Assembly: GCA_938004315.1 (NCBI GenBank)
Contig: CALKWG010000163.1
Coordinates: 1-12,174 of the forward strand
Length of the DNA: 12,174 bases
Source: an uncultured Spirochaetaceae bacterium
GTDB taxonomy: Bacteria; Spirochaetota; Spirochaetia; Treponematales; UBA12059
Direction of reading: 5' to 3'
Position 1 is the stretch's first letter. Each line of letters opens with the position of its first letter. Positions 1-6,931 of the stretch are shown here, one piece after another. The notes beneath the pieces were generated by a model. It was not told the origin of the DNA and made no database searches. It worked only from the letters and a program-made list of their open reading frames with translations. Both the position numbers and the translations under genes were made by a program.

Positions 1-353
1 GCCAGGGAGAGCCCGACGAGCCGCCAATGCCAGGCCACGATCCAGGCGGCGTTGAGGATCGCGTTGGCCGAGAAGATCCAGCCGTCCGCGGCCGCCCAAC
101 GAGGGCTGTTTCCCTTGCCGAAGGCGGCCGATAAAACCGCCACCGCGTAGCCTAGGAGCAGGGCGTAGATCAGGCCCCAAACGGCGAAGGTGAGCCCGGC
201 TGGCACGAAGAGATTGGGAATCTCGTCGGACAGGACCCCGGTGGTCACGCCGTTCAAGGGCAGGGCGTTAGCCAGGCCGTTCAGGGCCACCATGACGATG
301 AAGGAAAGGACGGTTACGACGGCGGCGGCTCGGCCGCGGCTCTTGGCCTGCAT
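1..353 (-). CDS. TspO/MBR-like (tryptophan-rich sensory protein type) membrane protein, 3' end off window
   Basis: The minus-strand reading frame opens with ATG at 353-351 and stays open for 117 residues to the left edge, so the C-terminus is missing. A strong Shine-Dalgarno AAGGAGG (minus strand, about 361-367) lies 7-8 nt before the ATG and fixes the start. A hydrophobic segment at residues 10-30 runs into LPLNGVTTG, then LSDEIPNLFVPAG and LTFAVWGLIYALLLGY (residues 54-69), then a Trp-rich helix with WIFSANAILNAAWIVAWHW (about 92-110). This succession (NGVTTG, PNLFVPAG, FxVWGxIY) is how I recognise the divergent TspO/MBR-related proteins that databases call tryptophan-rich sensory protein. 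Classical TspO binds porphyrins and cholesterol-like ligands, but the role of this subgroup is not established. The gene follows the rnf terminator, so it probably has its own promoter, though I see no convincing -35/-10 pair. Family assignment is moderately sure; function is unknown. Confidence 0.62.
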   Translation of the reverse strand, partial: MQAKSRGRAAAVVTVLSFIVMVALNGLANALPLNGVTTGVLSDEIPNLFVPAGLTFAVWGLIYALLLGYAVAVLSAAFGKGNSPRWAAADGWIFSANAILNAAWIVAWHWRLVGLSL

Positions 354-404
354 AGGCTCCTCCTTGCGGAACGTGCCTCAAGGGTAATGCCGCGGAGGTG
401 GGAA

Positions 405-434
405 AGCAAAAGCCCCGGCTCGGCGGCCGGGGCT
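405..434 (-). terminator. Rho-independent terminator of the rnf operon
   Basis: A perfect 9-bp inverted repeat, AGCCCCGGC at 411-419 and GCCGGGGCT at 426-434, encloses a 6-nt loop. On the minus strand it is followed directly by TTTTGCTTTCC (about 410-400), a T-rich tail with one interruption. It lies 35 nt past the rnfB stop codon, where termination of the minus-strand operon is expected, and separates rnf from the TspO-like gene. The other strand has a weaker tail (GTTAATTTA), so I call it for the minus strand. Confidence 0.8.
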
Positions 435-468
435 GTTAATTTAGGAGGCGGGAAAGCCCGCTCGGCGC

Positions 469-1311
469 TTAAGCGGTGACGGCCTCCGCCTTGGACTTCT
501 CGCCGCGGATATCGGTCTGTAAGAGCTTGTAGACCTTCGTGGGGCATTTCTGGACGCAGATCCCGCAGGAGGTGCACTTAGCGTAGTCGGTGACCGGGAT
601 GCCGTTCACCATGCTGATGCACTGCTCGGGGCAGGCGCGGACGCAGGCCTCGCATTTGATGCAGCCGACCTTGCAGGTCTTGATGACGCTGGCCTTGATC
701 GGGTGGCGGTTGGAGCAGACGACCACGGAGCCCAGGCGGGCGCGCGGGACCATGGAGAAGATGGCCTGCGGGCATTCCTGGGCGCAGAGGCCGCAGCCGG
801 TGCACTTGGCGTAGTCCACGTGGGGTAGGCCGTCCTCGCCCATGTGCAGGGCGTCGAATTGGCAGACCAGGGTGCAGTCGCCGTAGCCTAGGCAGCCGTA
901 GGCGCAGAGCTTGGTGCCGCCGGCGGAGAGCTTGGCGGCGCGGCAGGTCTTGACGCCCACGTATTCGCCCTTGGCCGGGGCCTTGTCCTTGACGCCCTGG
1001 CAGAGGAGCACGGCGACGGCATCCTCGCCGGCGGCGTTGACGCCCATGAGGGCCGCCAAGGCGTCCACGACGGACTTGCCGCCGGGGGCGCACTTATTGA
1101 CCGGGGCGTCGCCGGCGGCCACGGCCTCGGCGTAGCCGTCGCAGCCGGGGTAGCCGCAGGCGCCGCAGTTGACGCTGGGCAGGGCCTCGCGCACGGCGTC
1201 GACCTTGGGGTCGCGCTCGACCTTGAATTTCTCCTTGAACCAGCCCAGGGTCACGCCGATGGCGAAGGCCAAGATGGCGGAGAATCCCAGGGTTATCAGT
1301 ACCACGTTCAT
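469..1311 (-). CDS. rnfB: Rnf complex subunit B, ferredoxin-interacting polyferredoxin
   Basis: RnfB is the membrane-anchored Fe-S subunit that takes electrons from (or returns them to) soluble ferredoxin in the Rnf ferredoxin:NAD+ oxidoreductase. The 280-residue product has an N-terminal membrane anchor (about residues 3-24). A four-cysteine Fe-S domain follows (NCGACGYPGC, Cys49/52/57, plus Cys74), then a ferredoxin-like motif with unusual spacing (Cys136, 140, 146, 150, followed by Gln not Pro). Three ordinary CxxCxxCxxxCP motifs lie at Cys170-180, Cys217-227 and Cys246-256. This is the longer, cluster-rich form typical of fermentative anaerobes, not the roughly 190-residue form of E. coli RsxB. 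It is the last gene of the operon, 13 nt after rnfA, with a purine-rich ribosome site (GGGGGA) in that gap, and is followed by a terminator. The exact cluster count cannot be read from sequence alone. Confidence 0.95.
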   Translation of the reverse strand: MNVVLITLGFSAILAFAIGVTLGWFKEKFKVERDPKVDAVREALPSVNCGACGYPGCDGYAEAVAAGDAPVNKCAPGGKSVVDALAALMGVNAAGEDAVAVLLCQGVKDKAPAKGEYVGVKTCRAAKLSAGGTKLCAYGCLGYGDCTLVCQFDALHMGEDGLPHVDYAKCTGCGLCAQECPQAIFSMVPRARLGSVVVCSNRHPIKASVIKTCKVGCIKCEACVRACPEQCISMVNGIPVTDYAKCTSCGICVQKCPTKVYKLLQTDIRGEKSKAEAVTA

Positions 1312-1324
1312 CGGGCTATCCCCC

Positions 1325-1900
1325 TTACTTTATGAGGCCGGAGAAGCCCATGAAGGCCGTGGCCAAGAGGCTGGTGGCGGCGAAGAGTATGGGCGTGCCC
1401 TCGAGGAACTTGGGCACCGGCGCGGTGCGCAGTCGGCTGCGGATGCCGGCCATGAGCACCATGGCCACGAGGAATCCGAAGGCCACGCCGACGGCGTAGA
1501 CGACGGACTCGAGGAGGCCGTAGCCCTTGCTGATGTTATCGAAGGTCACGGCCAGGATGGCGCAGTTGGTGGTGATGAGCGGCAGGTAGATGCCCATGGA
1601 CGCGTAGAGCGAGGGCACGTTCTTCTTTAAGAAGAACTCCACCAGCTGCACGAGGCTGGCGATGACCAGGATGAACACCAGGATCTGCAGGAAGGTCAGC
1701 TCGAGCGGCACGAGCAGGAAGTGGTAGAGCGGCCAGGTGACCGCGGTAGCCATGACCATGACGAAGGTGACGGCCAGGCCCATGCCCACGGACTTGTTCA
1801 CGTCCGCGCTCATGCCTATGAAGGGGCAGAGCCCCAAGAAGCGCATGAGGAGGACGTTGTCGGTGAGCGAGGCCGCGAGGAAGATGCCTATGACGTTCAT
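1325..1900 (-). CDS. rnfA: Rnf complex subunit A, integral membrane protein
   Basis: RnfA pairs with RnfE in the membrane core of the Rnf complex and is homologous to NqrE. The 191-residue protein is almost wholly hydrophobic, with about six membrane segments. It carries the family signatures LGLCPFIG (Cys25) and GIYLPLITTNCAIL (Cys113). These two cysteines are the conserved pair which, with the matching pair in RnfE, hold an Fe-S cluster inside the membrane in the Rnf/Nqr family; the ligand role here is by homology. The start ATG overlaps the rnfE stop by 4 nt (ATGA, 1897-1900), implying coupled translation, and AAGGAGG lies a few nt upstream inside rnfE. Length and motifs are normal and nothing suggests damage. 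Confidence 0.96.
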   Translation of the reverse strand: MNVIGIFLAASLTDNVLLMRFLGLCPFIGMSADVNKSVGMGLAVTFVMVMATAVTWPLYHFLLVPLELTFLQILVFILVIASLVQLVEFFLKKNVPSLYASMGIYLPLITTNCAILAVTFDNISKGYGLLESVVYAVGVAFGFLVAMVLMAGIRSRLRTAPVPKFLEGTPILFAATSLLATAFMGFSGLIK

Positions 1901-2526
1901 GCCGCCTCCTTAGCCGGGGCGGCGGCGCGCCGCTCCATGGCCTTCTTCAGCCAGATATTGAACGAGATGAACAGGGCGAACACCATGAAGCCGCCGGGCG
2001 GCAGGGTGAAGAACAGGATGGGCTGGAAGGCCTCGGGCATCACCTGGGCGGCGAAGAGGGTACCGTTGCCTAGGAGCTCGCGGAAGGCCGCGATGCCGAT
2101 AAGCACCCAGGTATAGCCAACGCCCATGCCCAACGCGTCCACGACGGCGTCCAGGGGCTTCTCCTTGCTGGCGAAGGCCTCGACGCGGCCCATGATGATG
2201 CAGTTCACCACGATGAGCGGGATGAACACGCCCAAGGATTTGGACAGCTCGGGGAGGTAGGCCTTCATGGATAGGTCGATGATGGTGGTGAAGGCCGCGA
2301 TCACGATGATGAAGATCGGGATGCGCGCGTCGTTGGGTATGAGCTTCCTGAAGAGCGAGATCACGAGCTCGGCGAACACGATGACGAAGGTCATGGCGCC
2401 GCCCATCCCGACGGCGTTGGCCACGCTGCTCGTGACGGCCACGGCGGAGCAGAGGCCGATCATGAGCATGAGGAGCGGGTTCTCGTAGACGATACCCTTA
2501 GAGAAGATTTTCCAGAGCCTCTGCAT
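1897..2526 (-). CDS. rnfE: Rnf complex subunit E, integral membrane protein
   Basis: RnfE is the partner and distant paralogue of RnfA (homologous to NqrD) and forms the other half of the membrane core. I chose the ATG at 2526-2524, giving 209 residues, because GGAGGA lies 5 nt before it. A GTG one codon upstream (2529) would leave only 2 nt of spacing. With this start the gene overlaps the rnfG stop by one base (TGATG). The protein has about six membrane segments. Early signatures are ENPLLMLMIGLCSAVAVT (Cys26) and FIPLIVVNCIIMGR (Cys109), giving the conserved cysteine pair expected to ligate the intramembrane Fe-S cluster. The C-terminus ends in a charged Ala/Arg/Lys tail. Everything matches an intact, normal-length subunit. 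Confidence 0.95.
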   Translation of the reverse strand: MQRLWKIFSKGIVYENPLLMLMIGLCSAVAVTSSVANAVGMGGAMTFVIVFAELVISLFRKLIPNDARIPIFIIVIAAFTTIIDLSMKAYLPELSKSLGVFIPLIVVNCIIMGRVEAFASKEKPLDAVVDALGMGVGYTWVLIGIAAFRELLGNGTLFAAQVMPEAFQPILFFTLPPGGFMVFALFISFNIWLKKAMERRAAAPAKEAA

Positions 2527-3128
2527 CACATTCCTCCCGCCGCGGCCTTCTCAAGCCAGGCCGCGCCCGCCTGAGCGGCGGCCTTGGCCATGTCGGTCAG
2601 GGCCTTGCTGGTTATGGTGCTCGCGGTGATGGCCGACACGTCGTTCTTCACCTCGAAGGGGTCGCTTACGGGCTTGTCCTTGAACTGCCCGGGGAAGGTG
2701 GTCTTGCTGGCCTTCTCCACGAAGTAGGTCGGGCTCGTGGCGTTAGCGCCCAGGCCGGGGGTATCGGAGAGGGTCAGGATGCGTACGCCGGACAGCCGGC
2801 GGTCCGTGCGCACGCCCACGAGCATGGCGGCGTCGCCGCCGTAGCTCTTGCCCAGGGTGCGGATGGCTAGGCCGAGCGTAGCGCCGCCCTTGCTCGCCTT
2901 CCAGGCGCCGGTGACGGTCACGCCGGCGCTGCCGGAGGATAGGGCGCCGTTCAGCGATTCGAAGGCGTCGGCCTCGGGGAAGATCTCCTTAAGGGAGGCC
3001 TCTAGGTTGCGGGCCTCGTGGCCCTCGATCGTCGGCTTGGTGACTGAATAGACCATGGCCAACGCGACGCAGGCGCCGGCGGCGAAGAGGGCCAGGGCCA
3101 GGCCGAGCTTCAGGATGTCCTTCTTCAT
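2526..3128 (-). CDS. rnfG: Rnf complex subunit G, FMN-binding-domain protein with variant flavinylation motif
   Basis: RnfG (homologous to NqrC) is an electron-carrying subunit on the outer face of the membrane, normally with FMN attached covalently to a Thr by the flavin transferase ApbE. The 200-residue product has one N-terminal membrane helix (about residues 9-28) and an FMN-binding domain (about 88-185) with the family hallmark SDTPGLGANATSPTYF at 121-136. The usual attachment motif is D-x-x-[S/T]-G-A-T. Here the aligned residues are S165-A-I-T168-A169-S170-T171, so the acceptor Thr171 remains but Gly is Ala, Ala is Ser, and the Asp position is Ser, with an Asp two residues earlier (Asp163). 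The rest of the domain looks intact. AAGGAGG lies 7 nt before the ATG, and the start overlaps the rnfD stop by 4 nt. No apbE gene is visible in this window. Confidence 0.93.
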   Translation of the reverse strand: MKKDILKLGLALALFAAGACVALAMVYSVTKPTIEGHEARNLEASLKEIFPEADAFESLNGALSSGSAGVTVTGAWKASKGGATLGLAIRTLGKSYGGDAAMLVGVRTDRRLSGVRILTLSDTPGLGANATSPTYFVEKASKTTFPGQFKDKPVSDPFEVKNDVSAITASTITSKALTDMAKAAAQAGAAWLEKAAAGGM

Positions 3129-4132
3129 TTACCGGCCTCCTTGGCGGGCTTGGCCGGCTTGGGGGCGGGCACGTAGCCGTATTTCTTCACGCGCAGCTTG
3201 TCCAGGAAGGGCGCCACGGCGTTCATAAGGAGGATGCCGTAGGTCACGCCCTCGGGGAAGCCGCCGAAGCGGCGTATCACCGCGGTGATGGCGCCGGCCC
3301 CGGCGCCGAAGATAAGCTTACCCATGGGGGTGATGGGGCTGGAGGCGTAGTCGGTGGCCATGAAGACGGCGCCGAAGACCACGCCGCCGGAGAGCACGCC
3401 GAATACCGGGTCCATGCCGAGGAGCCAGGAGAGGACGAAGGTCGTGCCGACCATGGCCAGGGGCGTCACCCAATTGACCACGCGCAGGGCCAGGAGGAAG
3501 GCGAAGCCCACTAAAATCAGGAGTATCGAGCTTTCGCCGATGCAGCCGGAGCGGTTACCCACGAACAGGGTCCATAGGAGCGTGCCGTAATCGCTCGAGC
3601 CGGCGATTTGCATGCCCACGTCCGCGACGCTCCCGCCCATCTTGACCACGTTCAAGGGAGTGGCCGCGGTCGTGGCGTCGGTCAGGGCCCCGAAGGGGGC
3701 GTGCCAGGTGGTCATGGCGGCGGGGAAGCTCATGAGCAGGATCGCGCGGCCTATGAGCGCCGGGTTGAAGGGGTTGGCCCCCAGGCCTCCGAAGAATTCC
3801 TTGGCGAAGATGATGGCCGCGACCGAGCCCAGGGCCGCCATCCACAGAGGCAGCGAGGGCGGGGAAATCAGCGCGACGAGGAGGCCGGTCACCACGGCCG
3901 ACAGGTCGCCCACGCGGACGTCCTGCTTGATGAGGGCGCGGAAGGCGGCCTCGGCGGCCACGGCGGAAGCGACCGAGGTGAGGATCACCAGGAGCGCCGG
4001 GACGCCGTAGAGCACCACGCCGTAGACCGTCGTCGGCAGGAGCGCGATGACCACCGCCATCATGATCTTCCGGGAGTCGACCCCGGTGAAGGCGTTGGGG
4101 CTGGAGGAGAGGAGCAGGTTATTTGCCGGCAC
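3125..4132 (-). CDS. rnfD: Rnf complex subunit D, membrane flavoprotein
   Basis: RnfD (homologous to NqrB) is a polytopic flavin-carrying subunit, thought with the A/E pair to couple electron flow to ion movement. The 335-residue protein shows the family markers KEFFGGLGANPFNPALIGRA (111-130) and MATDYASSPITPMGKLIFG (258-276), with about nine or ten hydrophobic segments. The FMN attachment site reads D152-A-T-T155-A156-A157-T158-P-L. The acceptor Thr158 and the leading Asp are kept, but the common Gly is Ala. Translation starts at GTG (4132-4130): AAGGAGG precedes it by 8 nt, and the next Met is at residue 24, beyond the conserved N-terminal region. The start lies inside rnfC, overlapping it by 14 bp. 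The C-terminal tail is Lys/Ala/Pro-rich and specific to this lineage. Confidence 0.95.
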   Translation of the reverse strand: MPANNLLLSSSPNAFTGVDSRKIMMAVVIALLPTTVYGVVLYGVPALLVILTSVASAVAAEAAFRALIKQDVRVGDLSAVVTGLLVALISPPSLPLWMAALGSVAAIIFAKEFFGGLGANPFNPALIGRAILLMSFPAAMTTWHAPFGALTDATTAATPLNVVKMGGSVADVGMQIAGSSDYGTLLWTLFVGNRSGCIGESSILLILVGFAFLLALRVVNWVTPLAMVGTTFVLSWLLGMDPVFGVLSGGVVFGAVFMATDYASSPITPMGKLIFGAGAGAITAVIRRFGGFPEGVTYGILLMNAVAPFLDKLRVKKYGYVPAPKPAKPAKEAGK

Positions 4133-5465
4133 GCTGGGCCTCCTTCTGCTTCTTGGCGCGTAGGAGCTGCTTCCCGACGCGGAAGCGCTGCACGAGCTGG
4201 ATGTGGGACGGGCAGACGAAGCTGCAGGTGCCGCATTCGATGCAATCGAGGAGGCCGATCTCCTCGGCCTCGGCTAGGTCATTCGCCTTGATCGACACGT
4301 TCAAGAGGGCCGGGGATAGGCGGCAGGAGCAAGCCTTCATACAGCGGCCGCAGCGCAGGCAGGGGCCCTCGGCGTAGACCTTGGCCTCCGAGGCGTCCAG
4401 GAAAAGGACGCCGGAGGTGTTCTTCTGCACGGGCACGGCCCAGCTCGGGAGCGAGGGACCCATCATGGGGCCGCCGTAGATCACGCGGCGCACGGCCTCC
4501 TCGTCAAGCTGGATATGCTCGGGGACCAGTGCCGATACCACGGTACCCACGGGGACCACGAGGTTCTTGGGCGTCTTGCAGGCGCCGCCCGAGACGGTAA
4601 AGCCGCGGTCGATCAGGGGCTTACCCAGGCGGAAGGCCTCGGCGATGGCGCAGAAGGTGCCGACGTTCTGGACGACGCAGCCCACGTCCATAGGCAGGCC
4701 GCCGGAGGGGACTTCCTTGCCGGTCAGCGCGGTGATCAGCATCTTCTCGCCGCCCTGGGGGTACTTGGTCTTCAGGAGCTGGACCGTAATATCGGCGCCG
4801 CGGGCGGCGGCCTTGATCGCCGCCTCAAGCGCGTCCAGATGGTGGGCCTTATTATCCTCAAGGCCGATCACGCCCTTGGCCACGCCCAGGACGCGCATGA
4901 CGATGGCCATGCCCTCGACCAGGTCGGTCGGCTTCTCGGCCATCATGCGCTCGTCGATGGTCAGGTAAGGCTCGCACTCGGCGGCGTTCGCGATCACCAG
5001 GTCTATGGGCTTGTTCGGCGGGGGGGCCAGCTTCACGTGCGCGGGGAAGCCCGCGCCGCCCATGCCGATGATGCCCGCCTCGCGTATGCGGGCCAGGGCC
5101 TCGTCCTTGCCGCAGGAGAAGCCGTCCAGGGGCGGCATGAAGTCCTCCGCGCCCGAGCCGTCCGCCTCGATGACGACGGCCAAGCCCTCCAGATTGTTGG
5201 ACTGAAGGCGCGGCTCGATCTTCTTCACGACCCCGGCTATCGAGGCGTGGACCGGTACGGTCATACGCCCCTCGGCGTCGGCTATCTTCTGGCCGCGCTT
5301 CACCTGATCGCCCGCTTTGACGAGCGGCTGGATGGGCGCCCCGAAATGCTGGTTAACCGGGATGACGACCTCTTTGACCTGGGTCAAATACTCGATCGGG
5401 AGCTCCTCGGTACGGTGCTTCCGCTCGGGCGGATGGGCTCCGCCCCTGAAGGTTTTGGTGGACAT
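4119..5465 (-). CDS. rnfC: Rnf complex subunit C, NADH/FMN/4Fe-4S subunit
   Basis: RnfC is the peripheral cytoplasmic subunit where NAD+ or NADH reacts; it resembles the NuoF subunit of complex I. I start it at ATG 5465-5463, giving 448 residues, because the family begins with a K-T-F-x-G-G-x-H-P-P block, here KTFRGGAHPPERK at residues 4-16. The frame stays open 58 codons further upstream, but that stretch is Arg/Pro-rich and unlike the family. A GGAG-type ribosome site lies about 11 nt before the ATG. Visible features are a biotinyl-lipoyl-like segment (about 30-100), the glycine-rich nucleotide/FMN loop GIIGMGGAGFPAHVKL (131-146), NAAECEPYLTID (160-171), and two ferredoxin motifs, Cys369/372/375/379 (followed by SC instead of P) and Cys408/411/414/418. 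It is the first gene of the operon. Confidence 0.95.
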   Translation of the reverse strand: MSTKTFRGGAHPPERKHRTEELPIEYLTQVKEVVIPVNQHFGAPIQPLVKAGDQVKRGQKIADAEGRMTVPVHASIAGVVKKIEPRLQSNNLEGLAVVIEADGSGAEDFMPPLDGFSCGKDEALARIREAGIIGMGGAGFPAHVKLAPPPNKPIDLVIANAAECEPYLTIDERMMAEKPTDLVEGMAIVMRVLGVAKGVIGLEDNKAHHLDALEAAIKAAARGADITVQLLKTKYPQGGEKMLITALTGKEVPSGGLPMDVGCVVQNVGTFCAIAEAFRLGKPLIDRGFTVSGGACKTPKNLVVPVGTVVSALVPEHIQLDEEAVRRVIYGGPMMGPSLPSWAVPVQKNTSGVLFLDASEAKVYAEGPCLRCGRCMKACSCRLSPALLNVSIKANDLAEAEEIGLLDCIECGTCSFVCPSHIQLVQRFRVGKQLLRAKKQKEAQRAGK

Positions 5466-5668
5466 GGGAGATGCTGCTCCTTTTTCCGTCGTCTTCCGCG
5501 CGTTCACGGAAGGAACGTCCGGGCGTGGGGTCGCGAACGGGGAGGCCCGCCTCGACCGGCGATACCGGAAGTCGCGAGCCGTTCGGAATACTCCAGATTG
5601 CCCTGGCGTCGGCCGATGCGGGGTTCGAAGGGGTTTCAAGCGGCGGCCTATCGACGCAGGACGCAGCT
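5466..5668 (-). other. Untranslated leader of the rnf operon, about 196 nt
   Basis: Between the predicted transcription start (near 5661) and the rnfC ATG lies a long GC-rich leader. It contains a 6-bp hairpin (CTTCCG and CGGAAG, 5493-5498 and 5507-5512, 8-nt loop). One arm could instead pair in an overlapping CGTTC/GAACG stem, so two alternative folds are possible. No T-rich tail follows the hairpin and I recognise no known riboswitch consensus. The rnfC frame is open through most of the leader, starting from an ATG at 5639, but it has no convincing ribosome site and its product is unlike RnfC. A regulatory role is only a possibility. Confidence 0.3.
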
Positions 5669-5697
5669 ATCCTAACGCGCTCCCCCCGCCGCGTCAA
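5669..5697 (-). promoter_or_regulatory. Sigma-70-type promoter of the rnf operon
   Basis: Read on the minus strand, a -35 box TTGACG (5697-5692, 5 of 6 consensus) is separated by exactly 17 bp from a -10 box TAGGAT (5674-5669, 4 of 6). The 25-30 bp upstream of the -35 box (about 5698-5735) are strikingly AT-rich for this genome, with a TATATATACATAT-like run, and could act as an UP element. Transcription would begin near 5661, in the gap between corA and rnfC, which suits an operon promoter. Confidence 0.72.
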
Positions 5698-5761
5698 GAT
5701 AGATATGTATATATAGGAAGGATTGGATATTTTTGGAGTTATTAGCGATACGCCCGACGGC

Positions 5762-6868
5762 TCAGATCCACTTCTTGCGCTTGAAGAAGATCAGCATCCC
5801 TACGGCGATGAGCCCCATGAGGCCCCAGGTAGCCGGATAGGCCCAAGGCAGCTCGAGCTCGGGCATATGGACGAAATTCATGCCGTAGACGCCGACGATG
5901 AAGGTTAGGGGGATGAAGATCGTCGAGATGATGGTCAGGACCTTCATGACCTCGTTCATACGCGTCGACTGCGAGGATAAGAAGACCTCCTGAATACCCG
6001 AAGCCGTCTCCCGGTAGCTCTCGATGGCTTCGATCACCTGGACGGTATTCTCATGCAGGTCGCGGAAGAAGGGGTCCAGGCGTTCGTCCAAGAGCTCGGA
6101 GTCGGAGTGCAAGAGCGCGGCGGCCGTCTCGCGCACCGGCCAGACCACGCGTCGCATGCGGTTCATCTCGCCCTTCGCCGCCTGCAGGCTGGCCATAAAT
6201 TCCCGCGCGTCGCGTCCGGAGGCCGCGCCGGTATCCTCTAATATTTCAAGGCGATCGCCGAGCCATTCGAGGAGCGAGAAGTAGTTGTCCACGATCACGT
6301 CGAGGAGGGCGTAGGCCAGGTAGCTCGTCGGCATGCGCCGTAGGCGCCCCACCCCGCCCCGCAGGCGCTCGCGCACCGGGCCGAAGCAGTCGCCGGGCGT
6401 CTCCTGTATGGTGAGGACCGCGCCGCGCGTAAGGACGAGGCTCACCTGCTCGTACTCGATGGTGTCGTCGGGACGGCGGGTCAGCATCTTGGTGATGATG
6501 AATAAGTAGTGGCCGAAGTCCTCTACCTTGGGCCGGTGCTCGGTGTTGAGGATATCCTCGACGGTCAGGGCGTCCAGGCGGAAGAAGCCGCCCAGGCGCT
6601 TAATGGCGTCCTGGTCCCCCAGGCCGTTGATATTGACCCAATTGACCATGCCGTCCTCCAGCATGGCCATGATCTCCTCGATATGCTCGGGGATTACCTG
6701 GGATAAGTGGGCCTGGTCGTACTGGATGAGCGAGAAGGCGGCCTCGGTCGGAGCCTTATCACCGATGTACACGGGCGTGTCGACGGAGAGCCCGGGCACG
6801 CCGGGGGCCACGCTCTTGAAGAGGGGTTCGATGGGCCGCCTGCCCTTCTTGCGCTTGCGATCGCTCAT
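5762..6868 (-). CDS. corA: CorA-family magnesium/divalent cation transporter
   Basis: CorA proteins form homopentameric channels that bring Mg2+ (or Co2+, Ni2+) into the cytoplasm. The 368-residue product begins with a basic stretch, followed by a large cytoplasmic alpha/beta and helical domain (about 40-300). Near the C-terminus lie two membrane helices (about 309-329 and 345-362). The family signature Y328-G-M-N331 ends the first helix and forms the pore-mouth selectivity filter. The loop after it (NFVHMPEL) and the C-terminal basic end KRKKWI are also typical. The N-terminal half has the expected [20 protein letters not shown] block (103-122). I see no strong ribosome site at the ATG. Genes on either side do not suggest a metal-specific circuit. 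The transported ion cannot be told from sequence. No obvious terminator follows the gene; the rnf promoter starts 65 bp downstream. Confidence 0.93.
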   Translation of the reverse strand: MSDRKRKKGRRPIEPLFKSVAPGVPGLSVDTPVYIGDKAPTEAAFSLIQYDQAHLSQVIPEHIEEIMAMLEDGMVNWVNINGLGDQDAIKRLGGFFRLDALTVEDILNTEHRPKVEDFGHYLFIITKMLTRRPDDTIEYEQVSLVLTRGAVLTIQETPGDCFGPVRERLRGGVGRLRRMPTSYLAYALLDVIVDNYFSLLEWLGDRLEILEDTGAASGRDAREFMASLQAAKGEMNRMRRVVWPVRETAAALLHSDSELLDERLDPFFRDLHENTVQVIEAIESYRETASGIQEVFLSSQSTRMNEVMKVLTIISTIFIPLTFIVGVYGMNFVHMPELELPWAYPATWGLMGLIAVGMLIFFKRKKWI

Positions 6869-6889
6869 GCTTGGAGCGTAGCGCCCTTA

Positions 6890-6915
6890 AGCGCGGCGCG
6901 CAAGCGCGCCGCGCT
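6890..6915. repeat. Perfect 11-bp inverted repeat in the corA-mcp divergent region
   Basis: AGCGCGGCGCG (6890-6900) and its exact reverse complement CGCGCCGCGCT (6905-6915) flank a 4-nt CAAG loop. As RNA it would be a very stable hairpin. It ends 22 bp upstream of the corA ATG, where the corA 5' untranslated region or promoter should lie. No T-run follows on either strand and the genes are divergent, so a terminator is unlikely. An operator or a 5'-UTR structure affecting corA expression is possible. Confidence 0.7.
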
Positions 6916-6931
6916 CGCTCCGCATCCCCGG

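Noticed and set aside
354..410. Possible promoter for the TspO-like gene (TTGCTT, 17 bp, TACCCT)
   Set aside because: Only about half the positions fit consensus and it overlaps the terminator tail, so it is not listed as a feature.
3608..4291. Plus-strand open frame of 227 codons opposite rnfD and rnfC
   Set aside because: Antisense to two overlapping conserved genes, and the predicted product is low-complexity His/Gly/Arg/Asp.
5466..5639. Fifty-eight-residue N-terminal extension of RnfC
   Set aside because: It is Arg/Pro-rich and unlike the family, which starts at the KTFRGGAHPP block; ATG 5465 is a better start.
4515..5675. Long plus-strand open frame (386 codons) opposite rnfC
   Set aside because: It is antisense to the certain rnfC gene, its composition is that of a mirrored GC-rich frame (Gly/Ala/Arg/His-rich, no domain), and no ribosome site supports it.
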